In this document: positions 24,010 through 34,689 of the stretch, in pieces
Layout of the letters: every line of letters begins with the position of its first letter
Numbering within the stretch: the first letter of the stretch is position 1
Source of the DNA: Tolypeutes matacus
Lineage: Eukaryota; Chordata; Mammalia; Cingulata; Chlamyphoridae
DNA length: 64,000 nt
Assembly: GCA_026826555.1 (NCBI GenBank)
Contig: JAKSZT010054573.1
Span: 2,137,470 to 2,201,469 of the forward strand
Direction of reading: 5' to 3'
The notes under the pieces: generated by a model
Database searches by the model: none
The model's input: the letters and a program-made list of their open reading frames with translations, nothing else
Told to the model about the DNA's origin: nothing
Translations under genes and position numbers: made by a program

Positions 24010-24362
24010 AGCAATGACCATTGAAAAATATTTAAAATAGCAACAAATGTCTAGGAATATACCTAAGAAAAGGTGCAAAACATCTGTACTGAAAAATTAC
24101 CCAACATTGCTGAGCGAGATTAAAAAATATAAATGAACGGAAATATATACCATTTTAATGTATTGGAAAACTTATTGTTCCTAAGATCACCACTCTCCCC
24201 AAATTAATATACAGATTTCCTTTAATCCCTATCAAAATACAGCAGACTTTCGTGGAAATTGAGAAGTCGATTCTAGAGTTTATATGGAAATTCAAAGGAC
24301 GCAGCATGGGCAAAACAATCCTGAAGAACAACCTTGGAGGGCTTCCACCAGCAAACTTCAGG
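24010..24362 (+). pseudogene. LINE-1 ORF2 fragment, left part
   Basis: The motifs 'tctaggaatatacctaag', 'ccaaattaatatacagattt' and 'tatggaaattcaaaggac' match L1 ORF2 downstream of the reverse-transcriptase core. Frames contain stops. The fragment ends abruptly at about 24,362, where an LTR-like insert begins. Its continuation resumes near 24,900. Confidence 0.75.
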
Positions 24363-24364
24363 AC

Positions 24365-24895
24365 TTAACGATTGTGGAAATAAATGAGGCCCCCCAAACG
24401 AGGAGTCTCTTTGTTCAGAGCTGGCTATAGCGAGGGCGTTGGCCCCCAGACCTTGTGTTTGGCAGTGACTCAAGGAGGCAGGGGAGTAGGAGAGCTTTAG
24501 AGCAAAAAGATGCTGTGCTTGGAAGCTGTGGGCGTGGGGAGCACTGGAAATGGGGCGCCCTGTGTGATCGGTTAGCGGAGCGTCTTTGGCTTTCTCTGGC
24601 TGGTCCTGAGTTGGAAGTGGGGGCAAAATTCAGGGGAGCTGTCAGTTATAGACCAAGTGGTCACTGCTCCGGGCCACTGGGTGCAGGGGTTTGGATCAGA
24701 GTTCTGTCGTCACGTACAGTTTGGCCTTTGTCCATTTATGCATTGAGTCTCTCAATATAAAGGTCTATTAAGACGATGTGCTTGTGGCTACAGGAGAGAG
24801 ACTCGAACAGAATGGAGAGTCCAGAAAGAAGCCCACACTTGATTCCGTGTGCCACTGCATTTCAGGGGGAAAAGGTGCTGCTTTCGGTAGACGGA
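24365..24895 (+). mobile_element. LTR-like insert within L1, unnamed family
   Basis: This block interrupts L1 ORF2. Its first 150 bases ('gtggaaataaatgaggcc', 'ttgttcagagctggctat', 'gagggcgttggcccccag', 'gagagctttagagcaaaa') recur in diverged form at 26,368-26,515. A shared block of this type, an insertion inside an L1, and GC-rich composition fit a solo LTR. I cannot define its ends or a target duplication. Confidence 0.45.
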
Positions 24896-24899
24896 GCTG

Positions 24900-25290
24900 G
24901 AGCCCCTGGAAATCCATATGGAGAACATGAACTGCAGGCCGTACTTGACGCAAATAGAAAAATTCACTGGTGGTGGATCTCTAAAGCCTGTAGAAGAACT
25001 TATGAGAGGACAGCTTGATGAATGTGGGTAGCCAAAGATATCTTAAAGAGAACACAAAACATGCTAAATGAAAGAGAAAAACATTGACAAATTGTTTTTC
25101 ATTGAAATCAAGAATTTACCGAAAAACATCAAGTGAAAATGCAAGCCATAGATTGAGAGCAGATATTGCAGTGCACATGTCAAACAAAGCAATTGGTTCC
25201 AGAATATATAAACAAAACCTAAAAATAAATAAGAAAAAGTCTAGCAAATCAATTTGAAAGAAAATAGGCAAAAGAATTGACCAGGGGTCA
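24900..25290 (+). pseudogene. LINE-1 ORF2 fragment, right part
   Basis: The words 'ttcactggtggtggatctc', 'agagaacacaaaacatgc', 'gcaagccatagattgagag' and 'ccagaatatataaacaaaac' are late ORF2 sequence and continue the fragment that ends at 24,362. Part of the intervening L1 is missing, so the insertion came with a deletion or there was a later loss. Confidence 0.75.
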
Positions 25291-25860
25291 GGGGCAAGAT
25301 GGCATTGCTTTAAGTGGGCACTCACCATCTGTCTCGCAAAAGACGGTTGACTGGGGACAGGATCCTGCCCGAGTGAGCTGTTCTGGGAGCTCACAGAGCA
25401 GGAGCCTTTGGGGGCATCCATCTGGAGGGAGCTGGACAGGGAGATAGAGTGCTCAAGATAAAACCGTGAGTTTTCAGCCCTGTGGAAATCACGGATGGCT
25501 AAGCCCCACCCTTAGGACAAAGAGCCAGGGCGAGCCCCAAGTCCGCAGGCCACCCAGCAAGAGGGAGCATTCTCCGAGAGTGGGAGGGTTCTGGTAAGGG
25601 GCGGAGAGGGCTTTCCTTTCTGTGGGTTTGGCTGCCTGGACCCCCTTAGAGCTTTGGGGTGCACACCGGCTGGCTTGAAGGGGCACCAGGCTGAGGGGAG
25701 AGATGAATCTGCTGAGGAAGCCTGACTTACCTAACCGCCCTGGGATACAGAGGCTCGACCTGAGAGAGGGCAGACTCAGTCAGTTTAATAGTTCTGCACT
25801 GAGGACTATCAGAATTTCAGAGGACTATCAGAATAAAAGGCATGCACATCCACATTCATA
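25291..25860 (+). mobile_element. GC-rich segment resembling an L1 5' UTR
   Basis: It begins with a 'gggcaagatggc' word followed by GC-rich sequence, as in L1 leaders and their internal promoters, and abuts the end of another L1. No ORF1 follows. It could instead be an ERV-derived segment. Confidence 0.4.
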
Positions 25861-26194
25861 AAGTTCCCAAGGACAAGTCGCCAATGTTCCTGAAGACTGT
25901 GCCCTGGAGAGGAACCAAGCTTGCTTCTTGGAGTCCCGTAGTTAATTCTCAGAAGGTACCACTGTCACATGCAAGCAGCTGAGGGCTGAGAGGTGCTGGT
26001 GGGAATACAGTTATGCATTCAAACAAAAGCCTTGCCTGTGGCTTTCAGCCGCTTCATCTCAGGCAGAGTCTTTGGTTCTGTGGGTGCCATTTGGACATGG
26101 TGCCCACTGGACCCTGGAAACTGCATTTTTGAAGGACTTGGTGAGAAAGGTTCACAATGAAGTAGTCAAGATGGTCAAGTTGGGCATTAACATG

Positions 26195-26218
26195 CACACA
26201 CACACACACACACACACA
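26195..26218. repeat. (CA)n microsatellite
   Basis: Twelve uninterrupted CA units. Confidence 0.95.
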
Positions 26219-26367
26219 GCTTTCACCTCACAGGTAGAAGGAAACATAGGCCAGGGGCTCTCTTCCAAGGACAGAGTCAATCCCCATGTTGGCTGAGGCG
26301 ACCCTCCATGTGGGAGGGAAGTTTATTTAAACACAGAGGAAGCATTTCATTTCTGGTGGGGACAGTA

Positions 26368-26515
26368 TTGTAGAAATAAACAAAGACCCTCAAGGGGAAC
26401 ATGCAGAGGCTATTTATTCAGAGCTTGCTGTAGCAAGGGAGTTGGCCACCATTCCTTGGCAGAGACGCAAAGACAGGGTGGAAGGGTGGGAAAGCTTTAT
26501 AGTGGAAAAAACGGA
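26368..26515 (+). mobile_element. Second copy of the unnamed LTR-like family
   Basis: The motifs 'gtagaaataaacaaagac', 'tattcagagcttgctgtagc', 'aagggagttggccacca' and 'gggaaagctttatagtgg' follow the same order as 24,373-24,520. Only this portion is shared. It is followed immediately by an L1 3' UTR scrap. Confidence 0.5.
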
Positions 26516-26524
26516 AGGCTTAAG

Positions 26525-26610
26525 GAAGTTCTGGTACATGCAACAACATGGATGAGCCTTGAAGACATCATGTTGAGTGAAATAAGCCAGACACAAAAGG
26601 ACAGAATTCT
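26525..26610 (+). mobile_element. LINE-1 3'-UTR scrap
   Basis: The words 'acatggatgagccttgaag' and 'catgttgagtgaaataagcc' match the same L1 3' region that appears at 32,760-32,815. Confidence 0.75.
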
Positions 26611-26629
26611 GGGGGACTCATGATGTGTG

Positions 26630-27728
26630 TGTGTGGGGGCGGGGGTTCGGTATACTCCAAGCAAGTACAAGGTAAATGTATTATATCTGTGACTGAGTAA
26701 GCACAGGCACTGACAGCCCAAGAAGCCATGCTTGCCGTTCAATCCACGGCGTGCTGCAAATGCAGAAAGAAGGCAGTGGCATTCTAAGAGACACAGAAAG
26801 CCGAGGAACCCTGGCATATCCTTTCTTGGGTTACTTCCTTGTATTGGCCAACCACTTAGGCTGAAAATGAAGACAGAGAAGGAAAGGGAAATACAGGGCA
26901 ACCCATCTATATTCCTTTTCTATTGAGCCCTTCCTCACTCATCAGCAAGCTAAAGGTGGAGTGTTGGTAGAAAGTGTACATATCAAAAGCAAAATAAAAA
27001 CATTTGAGCTAGTTTTGTGCAGTGTTTCCACTGTTCTGGTAAGAATAAAATACATATTCATGTATGAATCACAAAAGATAAATTGTGTAATTCTAGCGAT
27101 TCCATATACAAGTTAAACACTCTCATTTAACTGCACAAGATAAAGATGAACAGTAACAGCCAGGCTAATAATTTAAAAGTTTAATTTTTCTTTAGTTAGC
27201 ACAACATTAAATTGCAAACACAAAACACCATGACAAGTCAGGAGAGAGATTGCAGAAGAAAAGAAAGGCTTTATATTTTAGTTTCTGTAACGGCAATTTT
27301 TCCCTGTTTGTTTTTTTTAAACAAACGTACCCACATTTATTCGTTTTTCAGTCCCACAAATTATGCAGCTGGCCCTATCCATTTCTGTATTCTTTACATA
27401 TTCAACAAAAGTTAGTAGAAAAATCTAGACCATATACACAAAATTCTCCCATTCATTTCATTGGCAGCTTTTATGTTTTTCACTTTGATAGTAAAAAATC
27501 TACAAGCAAATGTTGTATAGTTCTGCTTGCCTTTTGGGTAATTGTAGAATGGATCTTAACATAAAGTAGACTTGAAGGTTGAGCTGACCATCTTTCTTTG
27601 GGTAAGTCAGACTTGCAGGAAGGTACATATTTCTTAGGGCATTATCTCTATACCCCTCCCCCATTAGCATACAGGCATGAACAGTCGACAGAGTCCCTGC
27701 CAATTGCTGCTATGGAGGGAACTGCAGG
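26630..27728. other. Unassigned DNA
   Basis: A short G/T-rich tract lies at 26,620-26,650. The rest is AT-rich and unique as far as I can see. The 134-codon minus frame at 26,497-26,901 has no recognised domain and overlaps the L1 scrap. Confidence 0.4.
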
Positions 27729-27906
27729 TCAGCAGTTCTCAAATCCAGCTGCACATTAAAATCACCCGGGGAGTTTCTCAAACGTCCCGACCCGCAGGCC
27801 ACACTCCAGTCAAGGTACAACAGATTCTGTGGGTGTCAGAGCCAGCACCAATGCTTTATAAACCTACCAGATGGGTCCAAAGTACAGCCAAGGTCAAGAA
27901 CTGTTG
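27729..27906 (+). mobile_element. MER5A-like hAT fragment
   Basis: It opens with 'cagcagttctcaaatccag', then 'gcacattaaaatcaccc' and 'ggggagtttctcaaa', and closes with 'aaggtcaagaactgtt'. These are the expected terminal and core words of MER5A. A similar but weaker MER5-type segment may follow at about 27,950-28,065. Confidence 0.65.
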
Positions 27907-28177
27907 TCCAAATCTGTGGGAGTGTTACCCCACTTTGCTGAGATAAAGAATGCCATCAGGGTCTTGCTGAAATCCCAGAGCCCTAGGCGCTTCCCCATGG
28001 AAGTTCTGTAGGCTTCATGAGCTTTCCCAAGTGACTCTTAGGATCAGGAGCATTTAGGAAGCACTTCCTTCTAGGAGGCGTTGAGAAGGAGTTAAAAAGA
28101 AGGAAGGAGATCAGCAATAAAGCTGCCAGTGATAACAGGGTCTCTTCTTCCCCTCGCTAAACACACCAACCCTCCTG

Positions 28178-28668
28178 CATTTGTTATATATCTCTCTGTA
28201 ACAAATTTCCCAAAACCTAGCTGCTTAAACCAGCCCGTATCCATTATCCCACTGTTTCTGCAGGTCAAGAATCTGGGCATAGCTTGCCTGGTCTTACCAG
28301 GATGCAATCAAGGTATCAGCTGGGGTTGAGGGCTGATCTGGAGGTCCATCTGGGGAAGGATCCACTTCCAACGTCACATGGATTCAGTTCCTTGCGAGCT
28401 GTCGGATGGAGGGCCTCGGGGGCTTGCTGGTTGCTGACCAGAGGCCATCCTCAATTCCTGGCCATGTGGACCACGGCCACTTGGCAGCTTACCACTTCAA
28501 AGCCAGCAGTGGGAGGGGGTACGATCTAGGCAATGTACAATGGAAGTGTCATCACATCACTGTTGTACCAGGTAACCTGTCCTGCCTACACTTAAGGGGA
28601 GAGGACTATTCATGAGTGAGAAGAGCAGGAACAAGGTACTGGAGGCCTTCTTGGCTGGCCACAGCTCT
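28178..28668 (-). mobile_element. MaLR/MLT1-like LTR (reverse)
   Basis: It runs from a 'gtaacaaatttcccaaaac' / 'agctgcttaaaccag' start, through 'ctgcaggtcaagaatctgg' and 'gctgatctggaggtcca', to 'acacttaaggggagagga' and 'ggccttcttggctggccac'. The order is that of a reversed MLT1-type LTR. Small frames on the plus strand are incidental. Confidence 0.6.
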
Positions 28669-28675
28669 TGTAAGT

Positions 28676-28819
28676 GTCAGCGTAGTGCAGCCACTAAGAA
28701 TGGGGGTGGACTAGGGAGCCAGTCCATCTGTGACCACATGCCTGGAACCCAGCTTACCAACATATGACCTGGGCAGGCTGCTTAGCTTCACTGAGCTTGA
28801 GTTTTCTGTACAGTGGGAG
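28676..28819 (+). repeat. MIR SINE, left part (split by LTR)
   Basis: The words 'gtagtgcagccactaagaat', 'gactagggagccagtcca', 'tatgacctgggcaggctgc' and 'gttttctgtacagtggg' follow forward MIR. The copy stops exactly where the LTR at 28,820 starts and resumes at 29,432. Confidence 0.8.
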
Positions 28820-29431
28820 TGTGATATGTTGCATTTTGTATTCCAGGGGGAGGGGACATGCTCTTTAACTGGATCCATGGCTGTGGGTGTGAATTCATTG
28901 TAAATAGAACCTTTCGAAGATGTTATTTTTAGTTAAGGTGTGGCAGTGGGGCTTAACCCTATTACTGCAGGCTCTATGAAGAGAAAGAGGAGGAGGAGGA
29001 GCTAGGAGTCAGCAGAATCTAGAAAAGAGGAGAAGAAGCTGGGAGTCAGCAGAATCTAGAAAAGAGGAAGAGAAGCCGGGAGTCAGCAGAATCTAGAAAA
29101 GAGGAGATGAAGCTGGGAGTCAGCAGAATCTAGAAAAGAGGAGGAGAACCTGGGAGTCAGCAAAATCTAGAAAACAGGAGAAGAAGCTGGGAGTCAGTAA
29201 AATCTAGAAAAAGGAGGAGAAGCCGGGAGTCAGCAGAATCTAGAAAAGAGTTTCCATCACCACGTGACTGAAAAGACCCAAGGATCATGTGCACCCAGCC
29301 CCAGAACACCACAGTCTTCAGGGAAAAAGCATTGCCTTGCTGATGCCTCAAAACCGTGGGCCAATGAATCCCCTGTATGTAAGCCAACACATTGTACGTC
29401 ATTTTTCTTAGCAGCCTGATAAACTAAGACA
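28820..29431 (+). mobile_element. Solo LTR inserted in a MIR
   Basis: The LTR starts TGTGATATG and ends 'aaactaagaca'. It contains 'gatgttatttttagttaagg' near the left, and motifs for leader-type sequence and 'gccaatgaatcccctgtat' near the right. The flanking five bases are GGGAG (28,815-28,819) and GGGGG (29,432-29,436), a target duplication with one difference. MIR sequence on both sides joins up when the LTR is removed. It is in the same family as 12,457-12,900. A minisatellite has grown inside it. Confidence 0.85.
28999..29252 (+). repeat. 37-bp minisatellite, seven units
   Basis: The phrase 'ggagtcag' starts near 29,004, 29,041, 29,078, 29,115, 29,152, 29,189 and 29,225, so the period is 37 (last step 36). 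Each unit carries 'aatctagaaaa' and a purine-rich segment. Units differ by a few bases. The array lies wholly inside the LTR at 28,820-29,431, and its 37-bp unit appears to be LTR sequence amplified in place. Confidence 0.95.
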
Positions 29432-29530
29432 GGGGGTAATGGTAGTGTACACCTCACAGGGCTGCTGTGGATCCCTTGAATTATGACATGCAATGAGCCG
29501 AGCAAACTGGCCTGCACATATTAATAATTC
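29432..29530 (+). repeat. MIR SINE, right part
   Basis: The words 'gggggtaatggtagtgtaca', 'cctcacagggctgctgtgg' and 'gagcaaactggcctgcacat' are the 3' half of the MIR interrupted at 28,819. Confidence 0.75.
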
Positions 29531-29534
29531 CAGA

Positions 29535-29700
29535 ATAAGAACCGGCATTGTAATTATTGCAATTACACCAGATGCTTGGCTGGGCCCTTTTCAGGACTCG
29601 GTCTCCCTTTTGTCAAGTGACAACCAGCAAGAGGACTCATTCGTGTACCATTGGCCTGGGAGACTGTGCCAGAGCAAGCAGCAGCTTCTTTGATACCCTT
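29535..29700. promoter_or_regulatory. Candidate conserved non-coding block
   Basis: Directly after the MIR, unique sequence contains GTAATTATTGCAATTAC at about 29,549-29,565, a near-palindrome with GTAATT/AATTAC arms. A repeat-free segment of mixed composition follows. This is compatible with a homeodomain dimer site. No function is shown. Confidence 0.2.
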
Positions 29701-30544
29701 AAGTATGTAGTTATATGTGCTTGGTGCGAAATGGACAGCATTGTGCTTCTACAGCTTTGTGGTTGGTTTTCAAAATGGATTCAACACATTCGGTGAACAG
29801 GGATCGTGTAAGTTACTGACCCTGGATGAGCAGATAACCCCTGTCTCCAAAGCACTGCAGTGTGCTCCCATAACCAGAATATACGGGAAAACAGGACAAC
29901 TAGTCTAACAGAGTGGCAAACAGCACACTATGGCACTGCATAGGGGAGAGAATCCCTTCAGGCTGTGGATATAAAAGAACATTCCACATAGAAGTAATCC
30001 GAGGAAAAGAGTATTAAATAACATGTATGGCTATTGCAAAGCATATAAAAAGCAAGCTATTCAAATATCACGATGCATGAGTGCATCATTTTGCTCAGAG
30101 GAGTGAAGCTCTGATTGATCTGCAAAATATTGAACTCTTTGATCATATTCCTCAGAGCAGGGGCATTGTGTCTGTTACAGTCATCCTCAGAATTGCGATT
30201 TTCCCCCACCCAAAATTTAGGTTGGATGTCAAGGCTAATGATACCACACACATAGCAAAAGGGCGTGAAGAGTCTTATTACTCCCATAATGGGGCTGTCT
30301 AGGGAGAAACGGCAGGCTCCCAAGCAGACCTGAAAATGCGTGGTAGAGCAGGGAAGGGTGCAGCAGGGTGGTGAGAGGGTGGGGTTGGGCGAGGGTTCCT
30401 GTGTCCATGCCAGGGCTTGCATCATTTGAGCTTCCCTCTGTCGCCAAAAGGAGCATCCAGGCATTCTCATCAGCTTGTCAGATGTGGGACAGGAGGAGGA
30501 GGAGGACTGGTGGGCTTGAAAGCAGTCAGCCAGCAAACATCAAA
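29701..30544. other. Unassigned DNA
   Basis: No named repeat. The 159-codon minus frame at 30,057-30,536 has no recognised domain and reads through a G-rich patch on the plus strand. I do not call a gene. Confidence 0.4.
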
Positions 30545-30554
30545 AATGGAGCCA

Positions 30555-32130
30555 CCAACATCACCCTAATACCAAAGCCAGATAAATATACCACAAGAAA
30601 AGACCGATAGCCCTTATGTATATAGGTGCAAAAATACTAGCAAACTGAATCCAATAGTGCATTAAAAGAATTATACACCATGGTCAAGGGGGATTTATCA
30701 CAGATATGCAAGGTTGGTTTAACACAAGAAAATCATCACTGTAATACACCACATTAACAGAATGATGGGGAAAAAACACACGGTCATCTCAACTGATGGA
30801 GATAAGGCATTTGACAAAGTCCAGCATACTTTCTTGTGTGTGTGTGTTCTTTTTAAACACTTAGAAAACTAGGAAGAAGGAAACTTCCTTAACCTGATAA
30901 AGGGCATCTATGAAAAACCCACAGCTAACATTATACTCAATGGGGAAAGACTGAAACATTCCCTTTAAGATCAGGAAAAGACAAGAATGCCCATTGTACT
31001 AGAAGTTCTAACTAGAGCAGTTAGGCAAGAAAGAGAAATAAAGTACATCCAAATTGGAAAGGAAGGAGTAAAACTTTCCCTGTTTATAGAAGACATGATC
31101 CTATATCTAGAAAATTATGAGAAATCTACAAAACTACTAGAGCTAATAAAGGAATTCAGCAAAGGGTTGGGGTAAAAGGTCAACACAAACAAATCCATAG
31201 TGTTTCTATACATTAGTAAAAAACAATCTAAAGGGGAAATCAAGAAAAAAATTCCATTTACTATAGCAACTAAGAGAATAAAATATCTAGGAATAAATTT
31301 AACCAAAGATGTAAAGGACTTATCCATGGACATCTACAAAACATTAAAAAAGTCAAAGAAGACCAAAATAAGTGGAAAGACATTTCATGTTCATGGATTT
31401 AGAAGAATAATATTGTCAAGCTATCAGTTCTACCCAAAATTATTTACAGAAGCAAGGCAATCCCCCCCAAAATTCTAATTGCTTTCTCGGCAGAAATGGA
31501 AAAGGCAATCATTAAAATGATATGGAAGTGTAAGAGGTCCTGATTAGCCAAAATCATCTTGCGAAGGGAGAACAAAGTTGAAAGACTCGCACTACCTGAT
31601 TTTAAAACTGATATCAAAGCTACAGTAATCAAAACAGTGTGGTACTGGCACAAGGGCAGACTTATAGACCAATGGAATAAAATTAAGCATTCAGAAATAA
31701 ACCCTCACATCTGTGGCTAATTGATTTTTCTCAAGGGTGCCAAGTCCACTCAATGGGAAAAGGGTAGTCTCTTCAATAAATTGTCCTGGGAAAACTGGAT
31801 ATCCATATGCAAAAGCATGAAGGGGGGCCCTCCACTTCCCACCATATACAGAAATAAACTCAAATGGATCAAAGACCTAAAGAGATGAACCAAAAGTATA
31901 AAACTCAGGAAAGCATCTTCAGGACCTTGTGTTAGGCAATAGTTTCTGAGACTTTACACCAAAAGCATGAACAACAAAAGAAAAAATTAGATGGGACTTC
32001 ATGTAATTAAAAACTTATGTGCCTTAAAGGGCTTTCATCATGAATGTAAAAAGATAACCTAAAGAACGGGAGAAAATACTTGCAAACACATATCTGATAA
32101 GTCTTTAATATCCAGAATATAAAAAGAAAT
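30555..32130 (+). pseudogene. LINE-1 ORF2 (reverse transcriptase) relic
   Basis: Two same-frame segments are readable. At 30,987-31,175 the protein reads from VLEVL..., through [12 protein letters not shown], to LYLEN, and ends ...[10 protein letters not shown] before a stop. At 31,200-31,478 it continues with KYLGINLTKDVKDL. This is the catalytic palm and following region of L1 reverse transcriptase. The usual F-A-D-D catalytic box reads F-I-E-D here, so a catalytic aspartate is lost. Stops and frame changes flank both segments. The copy cannot be active. Confidence 0.85.
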
Positions 32131-32271
32131 TCTACAACTCAACAACAAAAAGAAAAATAACCCAATTCAAAAATGGGCAACAGACTTGAATAGACATTTC
32201 TTCAAAGAAGATATACAATGGCCAAAAAGCACATGAAAAGATGCTCAACATCATTAGCCTTTAGGAAATGT

Positions 32272-32450
32272 AAATCAAAACCACAACTCAGTAAGTATTA
32301 CTTCACACCCACTAGGATGGCCATTATTTCAAATAAGAGTTGGCGAGGATGGAATACAAATCAAAACCATAATGGGACACCCTTTCACACCACTAGAATG
32401 GCTACTGTTTTTTAAAAATGGAAAATAATTAAGTATTGGAGAGGATGTGG
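32272..32450 (+). repeat. Tandem duplication inside the L1 3' region
   Basis: Unit 1 (32,272-32,357) and unit 2 (32,358-32,450) each run from 'aaatcaaaacca' through 'ttcacac...cacta...atgg' to a 'tt/attgg...gaggatg' end. In other L1s this phrase occurs once. The units are diverged, so the duplication is old. Confidence 0.75.
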
Positions 32451-33474
32451 AGAAATAGGAACACCTTTTCATGGGTGGTCGAAATGTAAAATGGTATAGC
32501 CACTGAGCAAAACAGTTTGGTGGTTTCTCAGAAAGGTAAGTACAGAATTGTCGTATGACCTAGCAATCTCACTTCTAGGGACTTGACCATATATTTGCAC
32601 ACTGATGTTGTGTGGCATTATTCACAACAGCCAAAAATATAAACAATCCAAGTGCCCATCAACAAATGAATGGGTCAACAAAATGTGGTCTACACATACA
32701 ATGGAATCTCACTTAGCCATAAAAAGGAACAGGAAAGAAGTTATGATACATTTAACAACATGGATGAAACCTGAAGGCATCCTGTTGAGTGAAATAAGCC
32801 AGACACAAAAGGTCAAACACTGTATGAGCTCACTGCGATGAAATAATTAGAATAAGCAAATCCGTAGAGTCAGAAACTGGAAATAGAGGTTACCAGGGGT
32901 GAGGGTGGGGGTGGGGAATGTGAAGTTAATGCTTAGTTGGTATGGAATTTCTGCTTGAGGTGATGAAAAGGTTTTGGCCATAGATGGTGGTTATGGGGGC
33001 ACAATGCTATGAACCTAACTAGCAGCACTGAGTTATATATTTGAATGTAACTAAAAAGGGAAATTTTAGGTTTTATAGATATTGCCAGAACAATTTTTAC
33101 AAAACATAGGATTATACAGCAGTAACAGTGAGCCTTAACATAGACTATGGACTTTCGTTAATAGTACAGTTACATTAATAGTCCTTCATTAACTATTACA
33201 AAGTTACCACACTAAAGCAAGGTGCTAACAGGAAAAATTCCTTAATCAAGGGAGGAATGTCCGAACTCAGTATTTTCTGCATGATTTTTCTATTAACCTA
33301 TAACTTCTCTAATAAAATTAATGGAGCCAAATTGTTTATTATCGTGTCTCCAGTGTGCATATGGAGCAACTGAGTCACCAGGGTTACTCTGTTTGCTCAG
33401 GGTCATAAGCCAAGCCAAAAACGTCAGAGAAAAGGAATAAAACAAAACCAGGACCTGGGCTTTTCTCCCTGACC

Positions 33475-33687
33475 CAGGGGTTCTTCACCAGGGTCCACGG
33501 ACCCCTTCAGGGGGTCGGTGAGCTTGAAATGAAAAGCATCAACTTATTACCTTTATTTTCTCTGATCTCTAACTGAAATCGAGTATTTCCTTCACTTATG
33601 AATGCATGCGATAACTAAATTAAGGTAGTGTTCATTGCACCTGACTGGCAAAGGGGTCCATGGAACAAAAAAGGTTAAGAGCCCCTG
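33475..33687. mobile_element. hAT-type MITE, 213 bp
   Basis: The left terminus is CAGGGGTTCTTCACC and the inverted right terminus reads CAGGGGCTCTTAACC. Both are followed inward by a 'ccatgg/ccacgg acccct' motif. The flanking eight bases are CCCTGACC (33,467-33,474) and CCCTAATC (33,688-33,695), six of eight identical, which suits a hAT 8-bp duplication. No transposase is encoded. Confidence 0.75.
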
Positions 33688-34680
33688 CCCTAATCCTATG
33701 CGCATGGCTGCCCTCACACCTGTTTTCATTCCGAGCTGAAAGGTAACCCTCTGCAGGTTACCTCTTGAAATGTGTAGTCAAGGGTGGAAGAACTTTGAAC
33801 CAGATTCACCCAACCTCCACCTAACACACCTGAGAAGCAGACAGGTGAAGACACACTAGAAGCCAGAGAATAAGTGCTCCACCTGATACAAGATACATAT
33901 CATCATTCCTGGTTCTTGCTTAAACAGCCTCAAACTAAACATAAAGATTCTGTGCAAGGTTTCCTCTAAAAATGGCATTTTTAGGCCCAGTTAATGAATC
34001 CTATCTCCTGGAGGAGGCATCTCAAGGTTCTTAATTATGACAGTATTATTTATTAAGCAATGATTAGTATTATCACAGGGCTTGCTGTCTTCCCAGACTC
34101 TGGAGTTTAATAGATGTTTGTGGACAAGAGTGTCCTCCACTGAAGAGTTCCTCTCTTAGACAAAGCAAACAGAGGTCAAGAGCAGTCGCCAAGAACTCCG
34201 CTGCCTTATTTCCTCTACCGCCAGCTTACAAAGGCCTTTCATATGGGATGAGAGACCTTCAAGTCTCATTCTCCAAGATCCACTCATATTTTTCAGGAGC
34301 TAAATCCAATTAGCCACCAGAAGTGTTAGACAGTACATAACAGATATCCTCTTTTGTAATTAAATCTCCTTTTAAAGTTTTTAAATGATCCTTTGAATAT
34401 GCCTCAAAGGAAAAACTAGCAGGCACTGCTTCCACTGTCTGAAAAGTTGTTCTATGTTTGCTTCCCGCCCCCCAGCAGGCATGCACTTACGCAGTTCTAC
34501 ATGAATTGTCATGGGCAGACTCTGCTAAGGACTGTGCTAGGGATGGGACACAAATCGATGACTAGCAAGAACATAAATAGTGAAACCGTGTGTACCATGC
34601 TAAAGTGAGCAGAAGCAGCTCACACCAAATGTGGGATGAAAACCAGCCCCTCCAACACCTAGCCCAAAGGGTTTTTCTTT
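33688..34680. other. Unassigned DNA
   Basis: No clear repeat apart from a short L2/MIR-like phrase ('actgtgctagggatgggac') near 34,530. No coding frame of note. Confidence 0.4.
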
Positions 34681-34689
34681 TCAAGACTG

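Larger units (their letters stand above)
30555..33319 (+). mobile_element. 5'-truncated LINE-1, 2.77 kb, with 10-bp target duplication
   Basis: AATGGAGCCA occurs at 30,545-30,554 and at 33,320-33,329, bounding 2,765 bases. The body begins within ORF2, continues through ORF2's 3' part, and ends in a long 3' UTR with a G-rich segment (32,895-32,920), 'tatggactttcgttaatag' and a terminal 'tctctaataaaatta'. The insertion is complete apart from the usual 5' truncation. The 3' UTR contains an internal tandem duplication at 32,272-32,450. Confidence 0.88.

Noticed and set aside
28999..29252. Regular 37-bp repeats resembling a CRISPR array
   Set aside because: Units are contiguous with no unique spacers, they lie inside an LTR, and the genome is mammalian. 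It is a minisatellite.
30057..30536. 159-codon minus-strand frame as a gene
   Set aside because: No recognised motif, and overlapping frames on both strands suggest chance openness in a skewed-composition patch.
32218..32841. Short plus-strand frames as small proteins
   Set aside because: They fall in the 3' part of a truncated L1 and match L1 nucleotide patterns.
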